Shown piece by piece: positions 11,023-22,234 of a stretch of 64,000 nt of DNA. Position 1 is the stretch's first letter. Each line of letters starts with the position of its first letter. The stretch comes from Diphasiastrum complanatum. Taxonomy: Eukaryota > Streptophyta > Lycopodiopsida > Lycopodiales > Lycopodiaceae. Position numbers and translations under genes: made by a program. Under the pieces are notes generated by a model that had not been told where the DNA came from, did not search any database, and saw only the letters and a program-made list of their open reading frames with translations. The stretch spans positions 55,250,282 through 55,314,281 of the forward strand of contig CM055098.1 of assembly GCA_029204225.1 (NCBI GenBank), read 5' to 3'.

Positions 11023-14000
11023 GAGGCCGTGATGCCCGTAGAATTCTACTGCTCTTGAAATCGCGAAGGTGTCTTTTAACAAAATGCGAAGGTCTGTAGC
11101 GTGAAGTAACGGGCAGAAAGCGGCTGATGCACGGAGGACAGTGACAGGAAACTAGAATCAGTTTTGATTAAGCCTAATGCATTTCTTTTGATTACAGCTT
11201 TAACTTAATCAGTTCCCTGGATTGATCACATAAAAGGATCAACGAAAGATACAAAAAATACAGATTACACATATAGACTGATACTGTCACACATACAGAA
11301 CTGTAAAAGGTTTGAGATAGCTCGAGAGTGAGTCTACAGATTAGCAGTAGCTAGTCATATTATTCGTGAGAGAGAACATGTCTCTTGCGCCAACGCGCTG
11401 ATTTGGGAGACAGACAACGCTCAAAAAAATATTGTAAATTCAATTATGATAATAGCAGCGATTTCCGCAATGCTCTGTTCTGTAATGTGTATGATCTGCA
11501 ATATTGGAATGCATGCTAGCAGTAGATATCTTTTCGTTGTTGTTCTACTCAACATTGTCTGTTGTTTTTACAACAGATTAACATAAGTGATCTGGGGTTT
11601 GGAAGAGAATTAGACAGCAGTCAGTAGCAGTAGCTACTGTTGCCAAGTCGGCTCCTTCTGACGTTCATCTCCGGAACAACAGTTTCCAGTCAATGGTATT
11701 GGAGCGATCCAAGCTCACTCCCTGACCTTGGATACCGTCCACGTTCCATCAGCATTTGAGAATGAAATATGCGACAACAAAAAACTGTTATGGATGAATC
11801 CATAAATTTTGAAAGTGAATTTCATATGTTACTTCCCTAGTATGATGTATATGGTGATGAGAGTGAACTCTTTGACAACGTCTTTTGTTTCTTGTTATGC
11901 ATATGAAGATGTGGAATGACCTTTGAGAGTGGAAAACAAGATGGAATATTAGCATTGTCTTTGAAGAGAGTGATAATAAAGAGATTTTTTGTAGTAGTAG
12001 AAATACTTGAGCATTAGCAAATGAAAGATATAGAGTTAAAATTGCAATGATAACTCACTCTGTTCATGTTTAGAACGTAAAACTAAAGCATGAAAAGTTT
12101 GAGAACGCAATCAAGAGATATAATCTCATGAAAAAATATTTTGGGTGACTCCATGCCTTTCATATGTTGTCATGAGCCTCGAGGTCCCAACTCTAGCAAC
12201 TCTATCTTGTTCTAGGTATTTGTTGGGCTAGGTGACATCTTTGTTGTCAGCTTTTGTACAATCATCCTCGTTTCGAGTATTTCGTGTGTCCTCCTTACTC
12301 ATTGTTTCCTTTTCAATGATCTCGTGTTATGATGGTTTCTATAGTTATGATAGACAAAAAGTGGGCTTTGGTGGTATGGGATACTAGTAACTCTTGAGCC
12401 TTTATCGTAGATGGTAGCTCAAAGCTTGTGCAATTTCTACTCCGCCATAGTCTTGAGGTGAGTCAACACACATTTTATGGTTGGTTGATGAGACAAATCT
12501 AGTCTCTTATTTTGTATGAAACTTGAATCCAGGACATAGGTCTTGTTGATTTGGGGTAGAGTATGGACTGAAAAAAGATAAGTATGAAAATTGAGGACTC
12601 AAATGCGTTTCAAACGAGTTTGAAAAAACATTCAAATGGGTTTGAATGTGACAATGCACATACCTTGCCCACCCTTGATTGACTTGGTTAATAACTAGGT
12701 TGGATTATAACATTCTATCTGTTGAAATATATGAAAAAGGGTTGCAGGACAATGTTTTGGGTTTAGTGCAACAAATCAAAAGTCCTTGCAAACAGATGCT
12801 TGTAGTCTTCACAGTGTGAGAACCAATAAAGACTCTAGAAGCTGCCCCAAATTGTGTTTGCTGATTTCCCTGCAAACACCAAAATACCCATTTGATGCTC
12901 GTAATTGCTTTGTTGCTATCACCAGCTTCGATTAGAGCCTCCACTCGATGATTTTGACCACTTGAAGACGCTCTTTGAATCTCCCTCTTTTTTAAAAAAG
13001 CGTGGCTAGACAACTTGAGCTGCAGCCCTCTGAGAAAAGTGCAATTATTTTTTCATTTTGTAATAGCACACAACCTCTCCCTCACCTTGTGCGGTGGTGG
13101 TGGAGACGCTTTCCATGTAACTATGCCTCTCACACAATCCCTGGCATCCAAAAGGTGTAGTAATAAATGATCATACTTGAAAACCTATCAAAACAAGTTC
13201 CAAATTCTCGCTTAGAGAGGTGAAGATTTGAGTCTTTTATTGAATGGTAAAGAAGTGTAACAAAAGGACTTGAGTCCCTAGGCAAATGGAAATTGTTAAA
13301 TGAAGATGAAACCTTTTGATTTGAGCTTTATTGTGACTCGCTGAAAATAAACTCATCAATTTCCACCTTTACATGGACATATTGCAAATGGATCCTCTTT
13401 GTCTATAGCATAATTCAATTGGGATTTGTTAGAGTGGGTATTGAAACTCTTTTGAAAGCAAGGCCTATGAAAGACATTTACGACCTTGAGATTTCAAATT
13501 TATCTTTCAGAGCCTAAAGATCGAAACTTTGCGCTAATTGTTCAGCTTGAAAGAGATCACTTTGATAATGAAGAGCATGACTAGATTAGCCACTTTTGCA
13601 TGTATTTAGTCCACATTTACTTGTTTTAACCATGTTATGGATGGTAGTGCTCAAAAGTCAAAAGCGAACTGTGGAAATAGTTTTAAGCTTTGGAGTTTGT
13701 TTGAACTTTTGACTGGAAAACCTTTTAAGAAAGTGTTTGCTACAAGTAGACTGTACTTCAAATATTGCTTATGCGAACTTGGTTGATGCATGCACTAGTT
13801 TATGATTTTTGGCTAAATTCTTGCTATACTTGTCACATATATCTCTATACCACACCTGCAAATTATATTAATATTGCTTAGTCTTCTGCATATTGTGCCT
13901 CTGGTAGCGTGCTCACATGTGAGACGTCATTATATAAGATGTTTTCCTCTTATACAAACAGTAAAATGAGAGGTTCTGTATATTTATTTTATTTGAGGTT

Positions 14001-15892
14001 TTTATGCAGTTATTGCAACAGCATGTGGAGCAAGAACTGGACGATCTTGTAAGTCCTGTATTAACTTGGTTATCTCCTATTCTGTATCTGACTGAGCCTC
14101 TTTCGTAACTTAGCTTTGTTGCATTAATAGCCACTATTTATTGATCTTACAAATAAGCATATTTCTAACTCCTGAATTCAAGGCTTTTTGTAGAATGTGC
14201 AATTTGGCTGACATCAAAATACACTACTGTAATCTTTTGCAGGAGTTGGCAAAAGAAAGTTCTAAGCTTACATGCAGTTTAGACACCAACTCAGTACCCT
14301 CTTGTAGTGAAGCAAGCCATCACAAGCAAGGGGTGCAATATTCTGCTGGAAGATATGGTTTTTCATGGATGAAGAACACAAAGGACTCAGTTATTTCCAA
14401 TTCATCATCTGTAGTGCAAAGCAATGGTGACCCTTTACAAAATATGGGGAAGTCTCCATCCTCTTCTTATATTCACAACCAAAGGAGGAATTTACTAAGG
14501 TGTTTTTCATGGAAAGGCGGAGACTCTGAAGTGCGCCAAGGGAAAATAGCAGGTATATTCCTGGCTGGTCAGATAAATCTGATAATGTAAAGTAAATATA
14601 GCATTCAATGGCTGTTTTCTCCGCAATGAGAAGCGTTTATGTAAAAGCTGTCCAATTTTTTGTACATAAGTTCCCCACTAAGTTGCAGATATATGAAGCA
14701 AAGGTTTTCAAGCAATTCACTTGTTAATTGTGGTTTAAACCTTTTCAAGCAGCCAAAAGGATATTTCTAAAATTTGAATTTTCCAGATCAATCTAGTAGG
14801 TTGCTTGCCAACCACTTTCCACTTACCTTACTTCTAGAAATTGCCTTTTAACAGGCATTTACAGAGTTGTACACAAGTACGCAAACCAGTTTGTTCAGAT
14901 GCTTCAGATACTAAGACAATCTGTTCAGCATTGGCCTTTCATTTTTCCTCTATAATGACTGTCCATAGAATGAAAGTCATTGTCTTAGAATGATCAAGAT
15001 TGGTTGCCTCAGATCTTGAGCTGTTGTGCACGAACTTGCTTGCTACAGTGACTTAAGTTTTCTCTTGGATGTCTCTTTATGTTGTTGATTGGAGTTGAAC
15101 TCCTTACATCATGGAGGACTTCACCAACATGCACTTATAAAGGGACGAACTAAATTACCACAAACCATAAATGATGTTTATGCGGTTCGTGATAAACTAA
15201 TGTGCTGGGACAGCTTCCCTTGCAATGTCCATATTTGTTGTAGGCAAAGAGGAAATAAAGGTGGGCGTGGGAACTTGCACAGGAGCCTCCTCTTCCCCAT
15301 GTTCTAGTTTTCCACTAGCAAAGCTTGAGTTGCTAACTTCGAAATGAATGATTTAAGGCCAATAAAACAAAGTTAGAAACTCAAAACTTATTCTTTCCAT
15401 TTTGATAATTGTAGTTATGATTCAAAGTCCCTAGCTACTCTCATTCATTATGACTTGATGTATTTTTGTCCAGTGAGGAATGTGGGTTGTTCTGGAAGTC
15501 TGCTGGTCCTTGGGGATGATCCCGCTCCTCGCGAGAGATCAAAGCATTTGCGGAGAAAAGAAATTCCTAATTTCAACCACTGTAAGGCTTTTTTAGGCTC
15601 AGTATAGGGCGAAGTATTCTCTGGAATTGTTTCAGTTCTATCCTTTAGAAGTGCTTATTGATATCATGGCGCTAGTTGGAATTACGAGTGTTGTGAATGC
15701 TATATGTTTGCAATGAAAAATCTCACTAATTTTTATTTCTTCTATACATCGTTCGTTTTTTTATCAGATGCTGATGGTGGAGGATGGTGGGACGAAGGTT
15801 CTGTGGGTATTGATTGTGAAGCGTTAGGTTCTGCTGAAATTTGGGAAGGTGTTGGTTTTGCAAGTTTAGGAAATTTAGGGCAATCAATCTGA
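8450..15892 (+). CDS. Two-finger UBZ/C2H2-like protein, 6 exons, 362 aa
   Basis: Exons 8450-8509, 8592-9038, 14010-14048, 14243-14552, 15474-15581 and 15768-15892 join in phase (1089 nt including stop) with GT/AG borders. The start is the ATG at 8450; an in-frame TAG lies 39 bases upstream. Residues 1-30 hold a finger-like CVICGKSF...H motif split by an 82-bp intron. Residues around 158-180 hold a second, CPICNKSFQMH then LLQQHVEQEL, split by a 5-kb intron. Both resemble ubiquitin-binding (UBZ4/Rad18-like) or short C2H2 fingers, although ligand spacing is not fully canonical. The middle is polar and probably disordered, and the C-terminus is acidic and aromatic (GGGWWDEGSVGIDCEALG, then AEIWEGVGF). 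I do not recognise the family. A nuclear DNA-repair or ubiquitin-linked role is only suggested by the fingers. Confidence 0.7.
9500..10420 (+). pseudogene. Decayed retroelement gag with mutated zinc knuckles
   Basis: Short broken frames at about 10255-10310 (CFHYEQLGHYE) and 10335-10400 (SCSKLGHIEVECW) look like two CCHC knuckles in which cysteines have been lost. The preceding sequence is A/T-rich with broken frames. It is consistent with a copia-like gag remnant inside the intron; no LTRs were found around it. Confidence 0.45.
10946..11023. repeat. Compound (CT)n(CA)n microsatellite
   Basis: About 40 bases of CT repeats with one CC interruption run directly into about 35 bases of CA repeats, inside the large intron of the finger gene. 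Confidence 0.95.
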
Positions 15893-16621
15893 TTAGATTC
15901 TCAGATGATCTTGTCATGTGGTGTGGAGATTGGATCAGCACATTGCATGCTTTGTGTTGTTGTTAGTTCCATGCAATAGGTGCATACAAAAAAACTACCC
16001 AGGAACGTGGTTTCTTTATCTCGTGCTCTGCAATCAAAAGTGGCTTAAGTGATTAATCCACTATGCTTGATTAATTTGGATGAGAAGATCTCTTTCTCTC
16101 TCTTGCAAACTTTTTTTGAAGAGCTATTCCACCAGTGTGAATCCCTTGACTCTTTGGGACACTTTCCAAGAATGCTACACACTTTCTCTTGCTGCATTCT
16201 TCACTTTCTAAATGAATTTCAATGGACAGTGGTCCTTTTTAATAACAGCACACAACTTCAAAATACAAACATGTACGCAAATTTCTTTTATTCTTGGGCA
16301 TCGCCACGGAAGGCAATACGGACAGGACATATCTACATACATGTAATAGAATTGCCATCATGAGATTTTGACTATTGTGAATAAGAGTATTGCGCAAGAT
16401 TACCTGTAAAAGACTGCAAAGATGGAGATTTTTATAGCCATTGGAGCTGAATCTTTTGAGTTATAGTATGTAGTCAAGCGATCTAACTTGCGTCTTGGAG
16501 GATCAGATGAAGGAAAACGAGTATAATATTTTGGATAAGCCCGAATAACCCTCAATATTTATATATTGTAATGGATGTTAATGGAAGCTTTCTTTGTTCA
16601 AAATCTCATTCTAGTAAAAAA
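15893..16621. other. Intergenic, 3' flank of the finger gene
   Basis: I see no gene here. The stretch probably includes the 3' UTR of the upstream gene and ends at the hAT-like insertion. Confidence 0.5.
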
Positions 16622-17338
16622 CATAGTTGGAGCGAATTGCGATTCGTTGGGTCCGCGATTCGCGAACTACGATTCTGCGACTCGCGATTCGAACCCAAAA
16701 TCGTACAATTTTTTCTATTTTTTTTTTGGAAAAATAGCTTATGGTTGAAATTTTTTCAAGGGAAACCAACGTTTTGCTTCCCAAAAGTGCAGTAGATAGG
16801 GCACAAACAGATCTTATTTTTAATAGCTATTTGGTTGTTAGCTTTGGTGCTTAGTAAATGTTAATGCTACAGTTTGGGCTAAATATTGGGCCCCTTATCG
16901 GCGGCATTTGGACCCCCATTTTTATCTACGGTGGGGTGCAGGGGGGGCAATGTCCCCCCTGCTACTGACGTCGGCCCCTGGTGGGGGGATCGGGGGGCAG
17001 TGCCTCCCGAATCAAAAAGCGAGGTACAATTGCACTACAGTTTTTTGTCTTTGTCCCACTGGAACCCTTTGTGATCGTAACAAACAGGCTAGAGGTTAGT
17101 TTTGAATTTTTATCCTTGATAGAACCCAACAAGGATAAAGCACCTGAATTAGGCCATCCTACACTCGAAACAGTCGGCAAACTACACAGTGATAGTGATC
17201 TTAATCAGAGCTTTCATCTGATGCCCATATTGCCCAAAAAGAATTTCAAAAAAAATAAAACGATTCTGGTTTTTTTTTTCCGAACCACGATTCAGAATCT
17301 TAATTTGGACCGCGATTCAGAATTGTAGTGCATCTATG
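16622..17338. mobile_element. Non-autonomous hAT-type element, 717 bp
   Basis: The element starts CATAGTTGGAGC and its other end reads CATAGATGCACTAC on the opposite strand, giving short imperfect terminal inverted repeats (8 of the first 10 match). Both ends are flanked by the same 8 bases GTAAAAAA (16614-16621 and 17339-17346), as expected for hAT transposition. Subterminal zones carry many copies of a GATTCG/CGAATC-like motif, a typical hAT feature. The centre has an unusual G/C-rich patch (about 16890-17010). No transposase reading frame is present, so it must have moved in trans. Confidence 0.75.
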
Positions 17339-18111
17339 GTAAAAAAGATGCAAATTGTTATGTTTCTTATCTAAAATAAAAATGTCTAATGTGTTACAAA
17401 GTATGAAGTCTATTTGCTAAAATTGATTAGCAAAACTTCAAAGTTAGTGATTTATTTGAGCTCTAGCAATTTCACACGAGAATTATTGAAACATTCTTCT
17501 TATTCAAACATCCAAGTACACTATTTAGTTCTCTCTACAATCAGCACTCAGCTTGGTTTGGTCCTTAAGTCAATCTAATCAAGTGGTCCTTGTAGTAATT
17601 TCCACAAAAATGTAGTTTCATTTGGTTCAATGCATCAAGTGCAACAAATCAGGCTAGAAGAGAATCTAAATTGACATGCAGCATGAAAACATCCAGGTCT
17701 TGAGGACTTCAATAGTTCTAGTGAATTGAGCACATTATGATGACCTCATCTTGATATTTAGTTGAGAAATATATGATAAACTGTAATTGAGAAAGAGTAA
17801 CATCCATGGCAGACGCCTAAGACAACAAGTCCATAAGATCTTCGATATGGTTATCCAAATTCAATCCCATTTAGTGGCATTGACTTGCTTATTGATTATG
17901 TTTTTATGAACAATGGAAAAGACTTAAGAAATAAGTCCTGTGATTCTATTTCTACCAAGCTAAGCAAAGTGATAAGATTCTGATTTTTGAACTCATTTCC
18001 TTTTGATTGATGTAAAAGTAGAGCTTCTCTAGTAGGAGGGACAGCATCTGCTTTTTACCTACTGATTTTAATATAAGAGATACCATTGGGTGGTTGTAAT
18101 TCTCTCACATA
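17339..18111. other. Intergenic, no feature seen
   Basis: The sequence is A/T-rich, with no coding motif, RNA gene or repeat that I can support. Confidence 0.5.
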
Positions 18112-18483
18112 AATGGAGTTAAAATATCATCACTTTCTTCATGCCGATGGGAAAAATTGCAGAATGGAGTTTCACAGGGTAGGGTCATTGTATTGGATGA
18201 ACAATATAGAAAAGTGTAGTCTATCTTGTTTCATGAAGTTATCAAGAGTTGGAACGAGTTCAAATTATACCTAACATTATAAGTTGACAGGAATGGAGTT
18301 GAAAATTTCATCACTTTCTCCATGCTGATGGGAAAAATTGCAGAATGGACTTTCACAGTGAAGGGTCATTGTAGCGAATGAACAATATGGAAACGTGTAG
18401 TTTATCTTGTTTCATGAACAAGTGAAGTTGTCAAATAGCTGGAACGAGTTCAAATAAGGCGTAGTATTATTAGAAGATGACAG
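18112..18483. repeat. Tandem duplication of a ~180-190 bp unit
   Basis: The units 18112-18291 and 18292-18483 both begin AATGGAGTT and share blocks such as GATGGGAAAAATTGCAGAATGG and ATCTTGTTTCATGAA in the same order. By eye they are roughly 80-85 percent identical with small indels. The next about 300 bases (18490-18800) contain a further, more diverged pair around TGACTAGATATT. Confidence 0.85.
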
Positions 18484-19548
18484 AGCAAGTTGCTACGAAT
18501 CTGTTATGTGTAATGTGGAACGCATAGTTGATACAAATCATAAGCCATTGCTTTTTAATCTTACATGATTGTAATTTGTCAAAAATGACTAGATATTCAA
18601 CAGCTCACGTTTCAATAATTCTGTAGTGTGAAGTGTAGAAATTGATATGATTTCAGATACATTGTCTTTTCATTTAGATCCCGTTGCAAATTGTCCAATA
18701 TGACTAGATATTTGGAATACATCAGTAGCTTAAGTTTGTGGGAAAAGCAGGACTTGGAATAATTTAGTGATTTGTAGGACTATATATAATTTCATCATCA
18801 GCTTAAATTATACTGAAGCAGCGCCATTTCTACATAAAAATAACTATCAAAGTTTCAAAAATCCACCATAAGATGATGTAAAATCAAGCCCCATCATTGC
18901 GATTAGGTATATAGTAAGTTAAGTGCTGATGACTGTGAACCAATAACTTCAGTATATAAGAGCATATCTGAACATGAAGATGCATTGATGTAGTACTCCT
19001 GTCATCTACATAAGCATCTCCTTTGTTCACTCTCACTCGCAGAGAATAAAAGCATTCTGACATGCTTCTTGCGGTAGATTTTCAAACAAACTGAATATTA
19101 ACGTTTCTTGCTGGCGTACTAGAAATCAAACACTATGTACATGAGACAGAAGGGTTAGCTAAAGAAAGCTTCCCATCTCAGCGGGAGCATACAAAAGTGA
19201 CACATCAATTGCATAAATTTAGGTACTGGGCCCAATCTACTTTCATTACCTACTGGACAAAAATTAACGTCACAAACCACACCAATATTCTTATCCTTTT
19301 GGCTGGGGAAAAAACACGCCAAGATTCTCTTTGATAAAAAACTTTTATGCAAGACACATTTCGCCTTTTCTGCGCCAAGATGCAGCATACTTGAAGTAAT
19401 TGGACATGGATCATGATACAAAAATATAGGCAGTTCTTAATCTGTGACATCAAATGCAAACTTGGAAATAGAAACTCAAATTTGGAAGCGGGTATCATAA
19501 GTTGCAGTTTCATCTGTTTGCATGCCTAATTTATTGTTTTGCCTATTA

Positions 19549-19682
19549 TGCATCATGTTGACAATTTCATTTTTCTTAACATGAGGTTAACAATATCATG
19601 CTCTACAAAATTATTCTGCCCAGAATGCATCGTGTTGACAATTCCATTCTTGACATGAGATTACCAGGTATCATGCTTTCAC
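19549..19682. repeat. Short tandem duplication, ~65-75 bp unit
   Basis: The segment CATCATGTTGACAATTTCAT...TATCATGCT at about 19549-19602 recurs at about 19626-19677 as CATCGTGTTGACAATTCCAT...TATCATGCT, with several mismatches and small indels. Confidence 0.75.
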
Positions 19683-20075
19683 AGATACAATAAATCCTTT
19701 AAACTTCGATAATACAATGCATAGTTATGTTTTCTTTGCATTCCAGCCAACAGTTAAAGAATCTTTGCATGAAATGCTATGTTCCTTCATCAAAGTTGTT
19801 GTATTTGTTACAGAATGCTATCACCAAACATAGGTCACAAAAAGCCAGAGATTTTTTTAGGTCTTAATATAACTGAACAATGTCAAACTCCAGCCAACGC
19901 TTGTCCATACATGGAAAGGGCTAACAAACTACATTATAGATATATGGACATACACAGTTTCTAAGTCATGCATAAAGGCCTTATGAAGGCAAAAGTAAGG
20001 AAATTTACTGTGTAATATATTTCCTTACGAAAAGTTTTGAATAAGCAATCTGGGGCCAATCATACTGCAATATAC

Positions 20076-20876
20076 CTAAGCCTTTGAATACTGTCCAACC
20101 TTTGCTTCAAGTTCCTTCTTGTTTGCCCCGACAACCTTGTCTATTGCCTTGCCATCTAATATGAATACGAAAGTTGGCATCGCACTTACGCCCCACTGAT
20201 TGGTGATATCCTGGAAAAAAAAAATTCAGCTTCCCATTTGCATGCCATTAACTTATATTTGAACACTAAATGGCATCTTACTTTTAAGGCAACCCCCGTG
20301 TTGGCTTCGATACATTGATAAACTTTTGCTTGAGCAATGGAAACATTCAGGCAACATCCAGATATCCAAAATTACCGTCCTTCACGTGAGAGCCTGTATC
20401 ATACTTATCCAGCGAAAACAAAATAGAGAAAAATTTCTTATCGAAGCAGGCAGAGGGATAACACATACCGGATGCTGGTCCACATCAACCTTCAAGAAGA
20501 AAACATTAGGGTACTTCTTAGAAAGCTCTGCAAAGATTGGCGACATGGTCTTGCAAGGGCCGCACCAGGTTGCTGTGAAGTCCACAACAATCTGCAAAAA
20601 TCACAAAACAGACTCAAAATCTCACCAAAAGACCGGCAAACGGTGAAACCGCGCATCCAAGAACGCCCACAAGCATCGGGGGCATACGAAACAACATCAC
20701 AGAAACCCCTATGCTACAGATCTGGTATATTTTACGAGGGAAAGGGCAAACGGAAAAGGCAAGGGAATAAGACGAACGAGTTTCTTGCCCTCCAGAGCCT
20801 CCTGCAGTTTGGCTTGCCATTCCGCCGATGAATGGATCACGTGCACTGCATCGCCGGCAGTAGCAACAGCAGCCAT
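20076..20876 (-). CDS. Thioredoxin h
   Basis: This is a cytosolic-type protein-disulfide reductase. Three exons on the minus strand (20876-20778, 20591-20469, 20210-20076) join in phase to 118 residues, the usual length for plant thioredoxin h. Exon 1 gives the N-terminus from the ATG at 20876, with no transit peptide. Exon 2 carries the redox site WCGPC within [12 protein letters not shown] and the KVDVDQHP strand. Exon 3 carries the cis-proline segment [10 protein letters not shown] and the C-terminal helix ([14 protein letters not shown]). The exon 1 donor (GTTCGT) is weak but gives the expected KKL-IVVDF join. The gene stands alone, divergent from a TATA-containing, repeat-bearing upstream region. 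Confidence 0.93.
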
Positions 20877-21070
20877 CTTGTCTACTGAATTTCCCAGTTC
20901 TTCTCGCTCCTTCGCTCTCCCTCTCGCTGCCTCTCTCGGTCGCTCGATTTCTCTCTGTTTTTTGTTTTCTGGATCAAAACAGGAACAAATAAACCCTCGT
21001 CTTTTTTTTCTCTCTTTCGATCGTACCCCTTGCATTTTCGTCGACGGGTTGGCTCTTTTTTATAGAAGAA
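20877..21070 (-). promoter_or_regulatory. Probable thioredoxin promoter and 5' UTR
   Basis: On the minus strand a TATA-like CTATAAAAAAG lies at 21055-21065, about 180 bases upstream of the ATG. It is followed by a GA-rich leader (GAGAGAGGCAGCGAGAGGG), a common plant 5' UTR composition. The transcription start cannot be fixed from sequence alone. Confidence 0.5.
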
Positions 21071-21149
21071 ATCTGGCCGTCTTTCCGACAGGCTTGAAAT
21101 TCCGAAGGGCATCCCCTCCTTTCAAAATGAAGGGCACCTTTCTCCACTA

Positions 21150-21310
21150 ACCCACTTCCTATGACGGCTCTTTCCCTTTCCCCTTCAAATGAAAACAAGC
21201 CGCACGTCATATGACGGTTCCTTCGCTTGTCCTTTCCCTTTCAACTGAAATGTAGCCTTCCCGTTCACATATGATAGTTCCCTTTCTTTCCCTTTCAGAA
21301 TGAAATGTGC
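21150..21310. repeat. Three degenerate ~60-bp repeats upstream of thioredoxin h
   Basis: Three successive units share ATGACGG(T/C)TC or ATGATAGTTC, then CTTTCCCTTTC and TGAAATG-like ends (about 21160-21192, 21209-21252 and 21269-21308). They lie 80-240 bases beyond the TATA-like box and could be promoter elements or a decayed minisatellite. Confidence 0.6.
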
Positions 21311-22150
21311 ACTTCCGAACGCGCTCAGGACTAGTTTACGGACGCGCTTTTCAAAGAGCTATGCTGACGGGCTTTCAACTGAAGTTTGACGTAGTTCTAA
21401 TGTGAATAGTTGTATGTTTAGTGGGTTGGTTCGTGTTTCTTTTTGAAAGGCATTGACGACCTTGAAGGGCGGGTTGTTGATTTGAAAAGGTCGCATGGGC
21501 GGTGCCACGCCCTCGTTTGGAATATATACATGGCCTCCTTCCTTGCAACTTCCCAAAACACACCCCCCAAGAAAGGGGGTGTCCTCGCATCTCCAAGAAC
21601 CTTAACATTTTGAGCCCGAAGCACTCCCAAGCCACTCAATCACTTCATTTTCCATTCCGCCGTGTTGGCTTCGATAAATTAATGAACTTTTGCTTTTTTG
21701 TCCTTTCCCTCTTCCCGTTAACCCGGACCCAAACCCAAATTTTTGGTTAGGAGTGCATCGGGTTGAAACCTCAATGTGCCTCCAACTCTCGAGGATATGG
21801 GGGAGGAGGTGTTTGTCATTCGTCTAACTTTTGCTCTTTTTTTAATACCACATAAGCACATAGACAACTTTTAAGAAAGTGCGCATCTTCTTTTTGCTAG
21901 ATTGTATCTACAAAGTTAAGGTGGGTGGGGGGGGGGGGGGGTGGGCATTTGTAAGTGTATCGCCCTTTTTGCTTCTACTTCAATGTTAGGGTGCAAGGAC
22001 ACGTTTGTATTTCTAACCCCTTTCTCTTGATGCCCGTTTTCTAAGCCCTTGATTGGCAAGTGATCTAATAGGTGATGGGTGACCTTCTTTCAGACTTGGG
22101 TGGCAAATGTTAAATGGTGTTTTACAAGTTGATTGGATTTGATGAAGTAA

Positions 22151-22234
<84 letters not shown>

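Larger units (their letters stand above)
9039..14009 (+). other. 5-kb intron of the finger gene
   Basis: This is GT...AG between exon 2 and exon 3 of the finger gene. It contains a decayed retroelement gag stretch (about 9500-10420) and a compound CT/CA microsatellite (10946-11023). From about 11100 to 13900 I see no coding signal and no recognisable element. Confidence 0.7.

Noticed and set aside
10849..11058. Frame with Ser-Leu and His-Thr repeats
   Set aside because: Translation of the CT/CA microsatellite inside an intron.
16860..17020. GC-rich patch that might be organelle DNA or an rRNA piece
   Set aside because: No recognisable organellar gene or rRNA motif; it lies within the hAT-like element.
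20283..20335. Possible extra thioredoxin exon (reading [14 protein letters not shown] on the minus strand)
   Set aside because: No AG acceptor in the right phase, and direct joining of the flanking exons already gives a complete 118-residue thioredoxin.
21557..21581. Hairpin ACACCCCC...GGGGGTGT as a terminator
   Set aside because: Rho-independent terminators do not apply to plant nuclear genes, and no transcript is known to end there.
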